Below, one piece after another: positions 1 to 8,670 of a stretch of DNA of 64,000 nt. The DNA lies in NCBI GenBank assembly GCA_003488005.1, contig DNND01000066.1, forward strand, positions 89,928 to 153,927, given 5' to 3'. Made by a program: the position numbers and the translations under genes. The notes under the pieces were generated by a model. It made no database searches, was not told the DNA's origin, and saw only the letters and a list, made by a program, of their open reading frames with translations. The DNA is from Blastocatellia bacterium (lineage in GTDB: Bacteria > Acidobacteriota > Blastocatellia > Pyrinomonadales > Pyrinomonadaceae). Each line of letters opens with the position of its first letter. Positions within the stretch are counted from its first letter, which is position 1.

Positions 1-774
1 CCGGCGACTAACAATCGGGCGCGCGCCTGTTTTCAAAGTTGGCTTGAACACCACCCACTCGTCGGGCGTGGCCATGCCCTGCACGATTGCTTCGCCCAGT
101 CCCCAGGCGCCGTTGATTACAACCACGTCGCGAAAACCGGATTCAGTATCAAGCGTGAACATGACGCCCGAGCAGGCTTGATCGGAACGCACCATCGGTT
201 GCACGCCAATGGAGAGCGCAACTTCAAAATGATCGTAACCACGCGCGGCGCGATAAGAGATTGCGCGGTCGGTCCAGAGCGAAGCAAAACAGCGGTGGCA
301 GGCTTCGATAAGGTGAGTTTCGCCGCGCACATTTAGAATTGTGTCTTGTTGTCCGGCAAACGAAGCGTCGGGAAGATCTTCGGCGGTGGCCGATGAACGA
401 ACCGCTACTTCAGGTTTGCGATCCAGCCGCCGGCAGAGCCGTCGATAGCCGTCGAGAATCGCTTCATTAACTTCGACAGGCAATGGCGTGTCGAGCATTA
501 ACGCGCGTGCTTCGCGGCCGGCGTCGTTCAACGCGCGGATGTCGTTGTGATCCAAACCGCCCATCAGTTCGCGCAATCGTTTGCCGAGACCGTTTGTTTG
601 CAAGAGTAACCGGTAGGATTCGCTGGTAGTGGCAAAACCATCAACGGCACGCACGCCGCGCGGTAAGAGAGCCCGGAAAAGTTCGCCGAGGCTGGCACAC
701 TTTCCACCTACGAGCTGCACATCGGCCGCGCCCACTTCACTCAAGTCGAGCACCAGTGCCTTCGGTTTTTCCAT
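1..774 (-). CDS. ppsA: Phosphoenolpyruvate synthase, N-terminal part (runs off the left edge)
   Basis: The minus-strand frame opens at an ATG at 774 and stays open to base 1 (258 codons), so the 3' part lies outside the window. It reads as the N-terminal ATP-grasp half of PEP synthase/pyruvate-water dikinase: an early VGGK..SLGEL segment, AVRSSATAEDLPDASFAGQ at about residues 140-160, and a late GLGEAIVQG followed by PDEWVVFKPTL. These are nucleotide-binding signatures of the family. The enzyme converts pyruvate and ATP to PEP, AMP and phosphate in the cytosol. It is divergent from glpX across 235 bp, so two gluconeogenic genes share one intergenic region. The family call is confident. PEP synthase is favoured over pyruvate phosphate dikinase by the motif spacing, but the swivelling and PEP-binding domains cannot be seen here. 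Confidence 0.88.
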   Translation of the reverse strand, partial: MEKPKALVLDLSEVGAADVQLVGGKCASLGELFRALLPRGVRAVDGFATTSESYRLLLQTNGLGKRLRELMGGLDHNDIRALNDAGREARALMLDTPLPVEVNEAILDGYRRLCRRLDRKPEVAVRSSATAEDLPDASFAGQQDTILNVRGETHLIEACHRCFASLWTDRAISYRAARGYDHFEVALSIGVQPMVRSDQACSGVMFTLDTESGFRDVVVINGAWGLGEAIVQGMATPDEWVVFKPTLKTGARPIVSRR

Positions 775-1009
775 CGCGTTTCGTCGCTCCCAAAACGGTT
801 TGAACTTCGTTGCGCCCCGACTGAAGGAGTGTAGCCGAATGCATGCAACTCCGTCGATGATTTTGGCGGCGTTCCGGAATGTGCGAAGGCCTGCGTTTCG
901 CTACAAAATCCTGGTGTGCTCTGGTAGTATGAGCGCGCACTTCTTCATCCGCTGGCGTTGGTAATCGAGGCGGTTAGCAGCCAAATTCCGAATTCAGGAG
1001 AACTGAGTA

Positions 1010-2059
1010 ATGGGCCACGAATTAAAGACAGAGCGCGAGCTGTCTCTGGATTTCTTGCGCGTTTGTGAAGCGGCAGCAATCGCCGCGGCGCGCACCATGG
1101 GCCAGGGCGACCGTAAGTATTCCGATCACGTTGCCGTCGAGGCGATGCGCGAAGTGATGGATACGGTGCCGATGCGTGGCCGCATTGTGATCGGCGAAGG
1201 CGAACGCGACGAAGCGCCAATGCTCTACATCGGTGAAGAAGTCGGCGGCGGTTATGGAGTAAGCGAGGACCTGGCTGAATCCTGCCCGGAGGTGGATATT
1301 GCAGTCGATCCACTTGAGGGTACAAATCTTTGCGCGCTGGGCGCCAACAATGCGATTGCAGTTTTGGCGGCAGCTGAACGCGGGGGACTCTTGAACGCGC
1401 CGGATCTTTACATGGACAAGATCGTAGTGGGGCCATCATCGCGCGGCGTCGTGGATTTAGACGCGCCGGTCAAAGACAACCTCAAGAACATTGCGCGTCG
1501 TCTGGGTCGCGATGTTGAAGATTTGACAGTGATCGTTCTCGATCGTTCACGCCATCAAAAACTAATTACTGATGTGCGCGAAGCAGGCGCGCGCATACGT
1601 TTGATTGGTGACGGCGATCTTTCGGCGGGAATCTCCGCCGCAGTTGCGGGCACAAACATTCATGCGCTGGTGGGCATCGGCGGCGCGCCGGAAGGCGTAA
1701 TTACGGCGGCGGCGATGAAGTGTTTGAATGGTGAGATTCAGGCACGACTGGTTTTCGATCCGGAAAGTCTCGGCGTTGACAAAGACAAGGTGCCACCAAA
1801 AGAGCAGGTGATTGAGCGTTTGCAGTCAATGGGGATCACGGACCCGAATAAAATTTATGACACTAACGATCTGGCGCCCGGCCGCAAAATTATTTTTGCC
1901 GCGACCGGAGTTACTGATGGCGCGCTGTTGAAAGGAGTGCGATTCTTTGGCGCGGGCAAACGCACGCACTCGGTCGTCATGACTACCGAGTCGCGCCACA
2001 TTCGTTTTGTTGACACGCTGCATATTGAGGGCGGGCCGGATACAGTCATTCGATTTTGA
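1010..2059 (+). CDS. glpX: Fructose-1,6-bisphosphatase class II (GlpX)
   Basis: A 349-residue protein of normal length for GlpX. It hydrolyses fructose-1,6-bisphosphate to fructose-6-phosphate in gluconeogenesis; some homologues also act on sedoheptulose-1,7-bisphosphate. Visible motifs are the metal-binding GEGERDEAP at residues 62-70, DPLEGT at 100-105, and the later GIGGAPEGV and AATGVTDG segments typical of the FBPase class II fold. The ATG is preceded by AGGAG at 996-1000 with a 9-base spacer. The neighbouring divergent PEP synthase fits the gluconeogenic role. The stop is followed at once by an unusual inverted GGTCTT/AAGACC repeat that may end transcription. Confidence 0.95.
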   Translation: MGHELKTERELSLDFLRVCEAAAIAAARTMGQGDRKYSDHVAVEAMREVMDTVPMRGRIVIGEGERDEAPMLYIGEEVGGGYGVSEDLAESCPEVDIAVDPLEGTNLCALGANNAIAVLAAAERGGLLNAPDLYMDKIVVGPSSRGVVDLDAPVKDNLKNIARRLGRDVEDLTVIVLDRSRHQKLITDVREAGARIRLIGDGDLSAGISAAVAGTNIHALVGIGGAPEGVITAAAMKCLNGEIQARLVFDPESLGVDKDKVPPKEQVIERLQSMGITDPNKIYDTNDLAPGRKIIFAATGVTDGALLKGVRFFGAGKRTHSVVMTTESRHIRFVDTLHIEGGPDTVIRF

Positions 2060-2062
2060 TAA

Positions 2063-2164
2063 TTGGTCTTTGGTCTTGGGTTTTTGGTCTTTGTAAAAAC
2101 GCAAGGGAGCAAACGCCGTTCAAGGTTAGAACCAAAGACCAAGACCAAAGACCAAAGACCAAAA
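2063..2164. repeat. Inverted run of GGTCTT / AAGACC hexamers between glpX and the next gene
   Basis: The left arm (about 2063-2092) repeats TTGGTCTTTGGTCTTGG. The right arm (about 2130-2164) holds the complementary ACCAAAGACC units four times over. About 37 bases separate the arms, so the transcript could fold into a long, register-slipping hairpin. The units are tandem within each arm and inverted between arms. It is not a textbook terminator, having no closing T-run, but could end glpX transcription. It fills most of the 119 bp before the next ATG. Confidence 0.7.
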
Positions 2165-2178
2165 GCTGTTTTTTGAAG

Positions 2179-2787
2179 ATGTACGCCGCGCCAAACAACT
2201 ACATTCCGCAGAGCGCTTCTGTTCGCCGTCAGCTCGCGGTCTGGTCGATCATTGTGCTTGGCTCAGTATTGGTCAGCACGGCGATTATTGCCGCGCCTTT
2301 GGCTTTAAGCTCGGGACACCTGGTCTGGGCGCTTCCGATTTATCATGCATTTAGTTTGGTTTGCCATCAGATTCCTGAACGCTCATTCTTCATTGCCGGC
2401 CATCCGTTTGCAGTTTGCGCGCGCTGCTTTGGTCTCTATGCCGGCTTTACGCTCGCCACCATCGCCTATCCGCTCGTATGTTCGTTGAAGAAAACTGACG
2501 CGCCACCGCGAAAATGGTTATTCATTGCGGCGGCTCCGCTGGTGATTGATTACGCGCTCGGCGCTTTTGGGATTTGGAATAACACGCATTCGTCCCGCTT
2601 CATCACTGGTGCCTTGCTGGGTGCGGTTGCTGTTTTCTACACCATGCCCGGCCTGCTCGATTTAGGGCTGCGCCTAACGGGTCGAAAGCCGCAGGCAATC
2701 GAGCCAGTCGCAGTTTTTCCTGATGTTCTCCCTGCCGGTTCGCGGGTCGCGCCCAGTGATTACAGCGCCCCGCATCGTCGCATCTGA
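2179..2787 (+). CDS. DUF2085 family membrane protein
   Basis: A 202-residue integral membrane protein. The diagnostic DUF2085 stretch is CHQIPERSF followed by a VCARCFGLYAGF segment (about residues 60-95), with conserved His and Cys residues. About four hydrophobic segments are visible: residues 20-45, 85-100, 115-135 and 145-165. The molecular function of the family is not known. The frame is open from 2056, but that extension is a translation of the GGTCTT repeat (DQRPKTK-like), so the ATG at 2179 is chosen. No strong ribosome-binding site is visible. The C-terminus after residue 170 is proline-rich and probably disordered. Confidence 0.8.
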   Translation: MYAAPNNYIPQSASVRRQLAVWSIIVLGSVLVSTAIIAAPLALSSGHLVWALPIYHAFSLVCHQIPERSFFIAGHPFAVCARCFGLYAGFTLATIAYPLVCSLKKTDAPPRKWLFIAAAPLVIDYALGAFGIWNNTHSSRFITGALLGAVAVFYTMPGLLDLGLRLTGRKPQAIEPVAVFPDVLPAGSRVAPSDYSAPHRRI

Positions 2788-2882
2788 CTGGGCCCAGCCT
2801 TCGTACCGCGGAATTTAGGAACCGAATTAACAAGATTTGCTAGCGGCGGACTCAATTTCCGAGCGCGACTGTGGAATTGGCT

Positions 2883-3066
2883 TTCGCTCCAGCGGAGCGA
2901 GATGTTTATAGCTACGAACGCACCGCGCAAAGGATCTCGCTCCGGTAGGAGCGAAACCCGGCAGCAGAGCGATAGCTGCGCCGGCAAAGTGTGTTGCGCT
3001 CCTTCGGAGCTAAGAAGCAAAGAATAAGGACCACTGGGCTATAAAGATCTCGCCCCGCTGGGGCGA
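2883..3066. repeat. Array of four short palindromic hairpins (REP-like) in an intergenic region
   Basis: Within the 489-bp gap 2788-3276 there are four hairpins of one style: CGCTCC-AGC-GGAGCG (about 2885-2899), CGCTCC-GGTA-GGAGCG (about 2938-2953), GCTCC-TTC-GGAGC (about 2998-3010) and CGCCCC-GCT-GGGGCG (about 3050-3064). The first two face each other across a segment with GATGTTTATAGC on one side and GGATCTCG on the other; the fourth is again preceded by TATAAAGATCTCG. Stems are conserved as stems while the sequences vary, as in REP/REPIN elements. No gene is supported in this gap. Confidence 0.65.
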
Positions 3067-3276
3067 AGTCACAAACGATGTTCTGTTCCACTTCCAACTT
3101 GAATTCACCGGGCCAGCAGCCCCAGCAACTGCCGTTTCCTGCTTCATCTTGTTCGTCTTGTTAACTTGTCTAGTTCCTGTTTCCCAGTTAGGCCTGCTTC
3201 AGTATAGAATCTGTCGCGCGCGCCGTCCCGGCATTGTCAGGCGGCGCTTTTGGATTTAAGAATTGCGTAGTTACTT

Positions 3277-4914
3277 ATGGCTTTGATTTTCCAAGATACG
3301 GTTCCACCCTTCGGACCCACTCCCAATCAACTTTTCGAGCGTTATTTTCAGGACCTGGTTAACAAGACCTGGGGCAACATCAGTCCGCTTTATCAACTCG
3401 ACGGTTTCGATTGGATCATCCTGATTCTGTACTTCTCGATCCTCTTCGTGCTGGCCGTCTATGGCGGCTATCGTATCAAGCAGGTGATCGACTTTTGGCG
3501 CTATCGCAAGTTCGTGCCACAGCCGCTGCGCACATTCAGCGAAGCCGAGTTGCCGGTCATCACAGTGCAGTTGCCGCTTTTTAACGAGATGTACGTCATC
3601 CAGCGTCTGGTGAAAGCGATCACCGAGATCGACTACCCGCGCGAAAAACTTCAGATTCAAGTGCTCGACGACTCAACCGACGAGACGGTGAAACTGGCCG
3701 AGGAGACTGTCGGAAAATATCAGGCGCTTGGTTTCGACATCGAATACGTTCATCGTCAGGATCGCACCGGTTTCAAAGCGGGCGCGCTTGAGAACGGAAT
3801 GAAGACCGCAAAGGGCGAGCTGCTCGCCATTTTTGACGCGGACTTTGTTCCCAATCCCGACTGTCTGCGCAAGCTGGTCGATTTCTTTACCGACCCGATG
3901 GTTGGCTGCGCCCAAATGCGCTGGTCGCACATCAACGCGAAATACAATTTGTTGACGCGGCTGCAGACGATCATGCTTGACGGGCACTTTGTCGTCGAAC
4001 AGACCACGCGCAATCGCACTGGCGGATTTTTTAACTTCAACGGCACCGCCGGCATTTGGCGTCGCGATGCAATCGCGAGAAGCGGCGGTTGGCAGCACGA
4101 TACGCTAACCGAAGACACCGATCTCAGCTTTCGCGCGCAGTTGATGGGCTGGAAATTTGTTTACCTGCTTGATGAAGAAGCGCCTGCCGAAATTCCAGTT
4201 GAGATAAATGCGTTCAAGGCGCAACAGCGTCGTTGGGCAAAAGGCGTGATGCAGGTGGGCATCAAACTCTATCCACGCATCTGGCGTTCAAAGCTGCCGA
4301 TGCGCGTGCGGCTGGAAATGTTTTTCCGGCTGACCGGCAACATTAGTTATCCGCTGATGATTGTCGCGAGTTTTCTGCAGTTTCCGCTGCTGCTGGTTCG
4401 TTACAACCAACCGTTCTATCACTTGATGGTGGTGGATTTGCCGCTGCTCTTCTTTTCTTCAATTTCGGTGTTTCTGTTTTACGGCACCGCCGTTTGGTAC
4501 CTCGATGAGAAGCGCGCGCCGCGTCTGTTGCATCTGCCGTTGGTGATGGCGCTGGGCATTGGTCTCGCCTTTTCTAATGCGCGTGCCGTGTTAGAAGCGC
4601 TATTGGGCATCAAGAGCGAATTTGTGCGCACGCCCAAGTATCAGGTGGAGAAAACTTCCGACGAGACCTGGAAGCGCAAGAAGTACAAACGGAAGCGCGG
4701 GCTGCTGCCGCTCCTGGAGTTGGGTTTCTCGATTTACTTCCTGCTTGCCATTCTCTACGCCATTCGCATGCGCATGTGGGGCACCGTTCCGTTCCTGTTT
4801 CTGTTCTTCTTTGGCTACGGTTACATGGGCGTGATGAGTCTGGTGCAGGCACTGGGCGGGCGAGGTTTCGCTTCGTTTTTGCGGCCCGCGGCCAGAACAC
4901 CTGCCGGGCAGTAG
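3277..4914 (+). CDS. Membrane family-2 glycosyltransferase, cellulose synthase/CslA-like
   Basis: A 545-residue polymerising GT2 enzyme. Catalytic landmarks are in order: D131 in VLDDSTDE, the DAD metal-binding motif at 187-189, TED at 278-280 (catalytic base) and QQRRW at 316-320, together the D,D,D,QxxRW signature of processive beta-glycosyltransferases. One N-terminal membrane helix (about 46-66) and about four C-terminal helices (340-420 and 490-530) would anchor it in the inner membrane with a cytosolic catalytic domain, fitting synthesis and export of a beta-glucan or mannan-type polysaccharide. The donor sugar cannot be read from sequence. No PilZ domain and no BcsB/BcsZ partner is nearby, so it is not a standard cellulose operon. 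Confidence 0.88.
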   Translation: MALIFQDTVPPFGPTPNQLFERYFQDLVNKTWGNISPLYQLDGFDWIILILYFSILFVLAVYGGYRIKQVIDFWRYRKFVPQPLRTFSEAELPVITVQLPLFNEMYVIQRLVKAITEIDYPREKLQIQVLDDSTDETVKLAEETVGKYQALGFDIEYVHRQDRTGFKAGALENGMKTAKGELLAIFDADFVPNPDCLRKLVDFFTDPMVGCAQMRWSHINAKYNLLTRLQTIMLDGHFVVEQTTRNRTGGFFNFNGTAGIWRRDAIARSGGWQHDTLTEDTDLSFRAQLMGWKFVYLLDEEAPAEIPVEINAFKAQQRRWAKGVMQVGIKLYPRIWRSKLPMRVRLEMFFRLTGNISYPLMIVASFLQFPLLLVRYNQPFYHLMVVDLPLLFFSSISVFLFYGTAVWYLDEKRAPRLLHLPLVMALGIGLAFSNARAVLEALLGIKSEFVRTPKYQVEKTSDETWKRKKYKRKRGLLPLLELGFSIYFLLAILYAIRMRMWGTVPFLFLFFFGYGYMGVMSLVQALGGRGFASFLRPAARTPAGQ

Positions 4915-5101
4915 CCGGCGCACTATCCTCGCGTTATACGTCATAATTATTTCACTAAAAATTTATCCGGTTGTTCCTTGATCTATATCCTCACAATCTA
5001 CTAATATCGCGCCGCCATCAACTAGAGTTTTGCTGCCACTTGGTCGCAGTACCGGAAGCGACTTTCGTTCAATCCAAATTTCTTATTCACTGAGGAGAAA
5101 T

Positions 5102-8100
5102 ATGAGTACCCCTAAGACCCCTATCGTCCGATTTTGTCTGCTTGCCATGTTCGTCCTGGCGACAGCAGTTTGCGCCTTTGCCCAATCGCAAGCGACGACC
5201 GGTAATATCGAAGGCACCATTGTCGATCCAGCCGGCGCTGTGGTGCCGAACGTCACAGTCACCGCAGTCAATGTGGATACCGGTTTCGAAAAGACCACGC
5301 AAACGAACGACGACGGCACCTTTGTCCTGTCATTTTTACAGCCTGGTAACTATAAGGTGACGACTGCTGCGGTCAGCGGTTTTGCTCCAGCAACCTACGA
5401 AAACGTGAAGGTTACAGTCGGCTCGAAGAATACGCTTCAAGTTATTCTGACGGCCGGAGGAGTGGTCAATCTCGTCAACGTTCAGGCACAGGGCGAAAGT
5501 GTGGAAACGACGCGAACATCGGTGTCCTCAACCGTGGATGAACGCCGCGTGATAAATCTCCCGACTAATGGGCGCAATTTTCTTGACTTTGTTACGTTGA
5601 CGCCCGGAATCGTTCGCGATCCTACGCGCTCAGGTGACTTGGCAGTCGGCGGACAGAAGGGAACTTTGAACAGTCTGCAGATTGACGGAACGAGTAGCGA
5701 CAACACCTTTTTCGGCCAATCTTCCGGAAGAACCGGATCGGGACGCGCGCCGTCACAATTCTCGATTGACACGGTCAGAGAATTTCAAGTCAACCAGAAT
5801 GGCTTTTCCGCAGAATTCGGACGCGCCGCCGGCGCCGTTATCAACGTTGTAACCAAATCGGGAACCAACAGATTTTCGGGGAGCGCATTTGAGTATTTCC
5901 GCGACGAATCATTGAACGCCCGCAGTCCGGTTCTGGTTGCGGTAAATCGTCCGCGCCCGCCCGGCCAGATCAATCAATTCGGTGGAACTATCGGCGGCCC
6001 GATCAGAAAAGATAAAGCCTTCTTCTTCGGCGCTTATGAAGGACAGCGCTCCAAGCTTCCGAATCCGGTCGTCTTGCGTTCGCTGCCATTTGCTCCGGCA
6101 AGCGTGCAAACTTTGTTGGGGCCGAAAGCCGCGTCCTACAATATCGATCGCGTGCAGGACACCTTTCTAGTTAAGACAGATTTCAATATCAACAACCGCA
6201 ACCAACTCTGGATTCGTTTCAATCAGCAGAATTTTACGGGAACGAACCTGGAAGCCTCAGGTACTACAAGCTCCCTCGAGCACACGGGAAACAGCAACGT
6301 AAAGACTTCGACCCTTTCCACTGGTTGGACGTCTACCATTCTCAACAATCTGATCAATGAATTTCGTTTCCAGTATTCGCGCGACCGGGAGCCGGGATTG
6401 TCAAACTCAACCGCTCCGGAAACAGCGGTCACCGCCACGGCCGGGGGCATAAGCGACGGAACATTCACCTTTGGGCGCAACAATTTCAGTCCCAGGGAAA
6501 CGACTATCAGGCGTTACCAATTCATTGATAACCAGACCTGGATTACCGGTAATCACAGCGTCAAATATGGCGCAGATTTGCTGTTTGATCGCATCTTCAA
6601 TTTCTTTCCCGGCCTCTTCAGTGGTGCTTACACCTTCACGAGCTATGCGGCATTGGCGGCTACACCGCCGACGCCGTCGAGATACCGTCAGAGCTTTGCT
6701 GGAGCAGGGACCTCGGGAGGAACTACATTCCCGAACAGTTCGGAGTACGGATTTTTCGTACAGGATGACTGGCGCGCCACTCCCAAATTAACTTTAAATC
6801 TCGGCCTGCGCTACGATTATCAAGCAATTGCCAAACCGCCAATCAGTAATCCTGATCCGGCTTTAGTGGCTGCGGGATTCAACACCGGATTTCAACCGAA
6901 GGATAAAAACAATTTTGCGCCGCGACTCGGTATGGCGTATTCCTTCGATCCGAAAACGGTAGTTCGCGCTGCGTACGGAATTTTCTATGGACGTACTCCA
7001 TCGATCATTACCGGAACGGCCCACTCTCAGAACGGACTACAAGTCATCGCCCTTGACATCAATTGTACGGTGACACCGGCGCTTTGCCCGACGTTCCCGA
7101 ATGTATTCGCGAGCATTCCCACAAATGTCGCGGCTGTGACGCCGAATCTTTATCTGTTCGATAAGAATTATCAGCAGCCCTTCACGCAGCAATTCCATTT
7201 TCAGTTTGAGAAAGAAGTGTTTGCCAATACGGTTTTTTCCGCGGAGTATCAAATGTTTCGCGGCAGCAAAATAACTCGCACCAGAAACGCAAACCTGAGC
7301 GCGCCGGTTGCCACCACGTATCCGGTTTTTAGCGCCGCAGGGACGGCGACTGGTGAGACTCTGACGGTCCAAAGATTTCCAGCTACGCGTCCGATCCCGC
7401 AATTCCAGCGCATCAGCTTGTTTGAAAGCACGGCTAAGTCTTTTTACCAGAGCTTGAGCCTGCAATTGAACCGCCGCTTTTCCAATCGTTTCCAGTTCAA
7501 CACGAGCTATACTTTGTCGAAAGCCAAAGACAGCAAGCCCGATCAGACATCGGTAGTTCCGGGAGCTGACGACTCGAAGATCGCGCAGAATCAGTTTGAT
7601 CTCTCGGGAGAATATGGGATTTCAGATTTGGACGTTCGCCACCGCTTTATCTTTAGCCCGGTTTATGAAACCGGAACTTTCAGACACAGCGACAATAAGT
7701 TCGTGCGCGCGCTTTTGAGCGACTACTTGATCACCGGAATCTTGTCAGCACAGTCGGGTTTCACTTACTCGGCGGCGGTTTCCAACGACCCGAACAACGA
7801 CGGCAACACCGCCAATGACCGCGCACCGGGAACCCTGCGGAATCAATTTACGACTCCCGGGTTTTATCAGATTGATCTGCGGGTGGGCCGAATCATTCGC
7901 TTGGGCGAACGGTCTCGCCTGTCTTTGTTTGCAGAGGGCTTTAACCTCTTTAACAGCTCGAACGTTCAGGCCGTCAACAACACGCTTTACACATTTGCGA
8001 CGACGGGCGGCGGACGTCTAACCAGGACAACAAACTTTGGTACGCCGCGCATATTCGTGTCGGGCTCACCTTCATTCACATTTAACTCAAGCTATAACCG

Positions 8101-8134
8101 CGAATTTCAGCTCGGCGCCAGGTTCGATTTCTAA
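5102..8134 (+). CDS. Oar-type TonB-dependent outer-membrane receptor with carboxypeptidase-regulatory-like domain
   Basis: A 1010-residue outer-membrane protein. The ATG at 5102 follows GAGGAG and gives a clean signal peptide (hydrophobic FCLLAMFVLATAVCAFAQ, cleavage after AFA). Next comes a carboxypeptidase-regulatory-like beta domain (GNIEGTIVDPAGAVVPNVTV, about residues 30-110), then a plug-like region with NLPTNGRNF and FSAEFGRAAGAVINVVTKSGTN, and a long C-terminal beta-barrel ending in an aromatic FDF. This architecture is greatly expanded in Acidobacteriota and usually annotated as a TonB-dependent receptor of unknown ligand. It stands alone, with a strong hairpin terminator 28 bp after its stop. 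The frame extends upstream to 5030, but that part has no signal or ribosome-binding site. Confidence 0.9.
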   Translation: MSTPKTPIVRFCLLAMFVLATAVCAFAQSQATTGNIEGTIVDPAGAVVPNVTVTAVNVDTGFEKTTQTNDDGTFVLSFLQPGNYKVTTAAVSGFAPATYENVKVTVGSKNTLQVILTAGGVVNLVNVQAQGESVETTRTSVSSTVDERRVINLPTNGRNFLDFVTLTPGIVRDPTRSGDLAVGGQKGTLNSLQIDGTSSDNTFFGQSSGRTGSGRAPSQFSIDTVREFQVNQNGFSAEFGRAAGAVINVVTKSGTNRFSGSAFEYFRDESLNARSPVLVAVNRPRPPGQINQFGGTIGGPIRKDKAFFFGAYEGQRSKLPNPVVLRSLPFAPASVQTLLGPKAASYNIDRVQDTFLVKTDFNINNRNQLWIRFNQQNFTGTNLEASGTTSSLEHTGNSNVKTSTLSTGWTSTILNNLINEFRFQYSRDREPGLSNSTAPETAVTATAGGISDGTFTFGRNNFSPRETTIRRYQFIDNQTWITGNHSVKYGADLLFDRIFNFFPGLFSGAYTFTSYAALAATPPTPSRYRQSFAGAGTSGGTTFPNSSEYGFFVQDDWRATPKLTLNLGLRYDYQAIAKPPISNPDPALVAAGFNTGFQPKDKNNFAPRLGMAYSFDPKTVVRAAYGIFYGRTPSIITGTAHSQNGLQVIALDINCTVTPALCPTFPNVFASIPTNVAAVTPNLYLFDKNYQQPFTQQFHFQFEKEVFANTVFSAEYQMFRGSKITRTRNANLSAPVATTYPVFSAAGTATGETLTVQRFPATRPIPQFQRISLFESTAKSFYQSLSLQLNRRFSNRFQFNTSYTLSKAKDSKPDQTSVVPGADDSKIAQNQFDLSGEYGISDLDVRHRFIFSPVYETGTFRHSDNKFVRALLSDYLITGILSAQSGFTYSAAVSNDPNNDGNTANDRAPGTLRNQFTTPGFYQIDLRVGRIIRLGERSRLSLFAEGFNLFNSSNVQAVNNTLYTFATTGGGRLTRTTNFGTPRIFVSGSPSFTFNSSYNREFQLGARFDF

Positions 8135-8161
8135 AACTCGTTCCGAAGGGAATTCAAAACG

Positions 8162-8192
8162 ACGGGCAGCCAATTGACAGTTGGCTGCCCGT
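8162..8192. terminator. Hairpin terminator between the receptor gene and the Tc toxin operon
   Basis: Perfect 12-bp stem: ACGGGCAGCCAA (8162-8173) pairs with TTGGCTGCCCGT (8181-8192) around a 7-base loop. It lies just after the receptor stop, and on the minus strand it is followed by CGTTTT, so it could also stop transcription arriving from the Tc operon. Confidence 0.8.
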
Positions 8193-8670
8193 AGTCTTGT
8201 GCGAGAGGGAGAGTCCGATTACGATCGAACGCTCCGCCTGAGTCTTACGCGAATGCATTAGTTGCGCCGGAACAACGGAGTACTTTGTTGTTGTAGTTGT
8301 GACTTGAAGGGATTCTTTGCCGCGATTCGAAGCAATTCCTCGCCGCTAGTCTTCGAAAAGGCTAAGAGTTTGACGCCTTGTCTCTTCGCTATTCTCGAGG
8401 TTTGGACGCTCACATTGCCGGAAGTGCAAATAGGAAGTTAGGTCTTGCCGAAAGTTCATAGGTCTGCCAATCAGCGTTCAAACGACCTCAGATTGACCTT
8501 GGGGTCATGAATCTCCGTCCCGGCAAAAACTTAGGTTTCTACCTTTGACATGGTTGCAGCCACCAAGGGGATTTACCTTTCTTTTTCACCGCTAGTAGCC
8601 CCGCACTTGGAAAAAAAGAGCGACGCATCGAATGCAGGTCGTGATCTCAGTTCCAAACGCAATCAGCACA
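8193..8670. other. Intergenic region with no recognisable gene
   Basis: About 480 bp between the terminator and the 3' end of the Tc operon. Small open frames are present but have no coding features. It contains a T/G-rich 17-mer (8281-8297) also found at 63508-63524 beside the Tn7-like remnant. Nothing else is supported. Confidence 0.5.

Noticed and set aside
2056..2178. Upstream extension of the DUF2085 protein through the GGTCTT repeat
   Set aside because: The extension would be translated repeat DNA and overlaps the glpX stop; the membrane protein aligns from the ATG at 2179.
8281..8297. 17-mer identical to 63508-63524 (TACTTTGTTGTTGTAGT), considered as a shared transposon-end or attachment sequence
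   Set aside because: It is low-complexity (GTT repeats), the flanks do not match and nothing else links the two sites; chance is sufficient.
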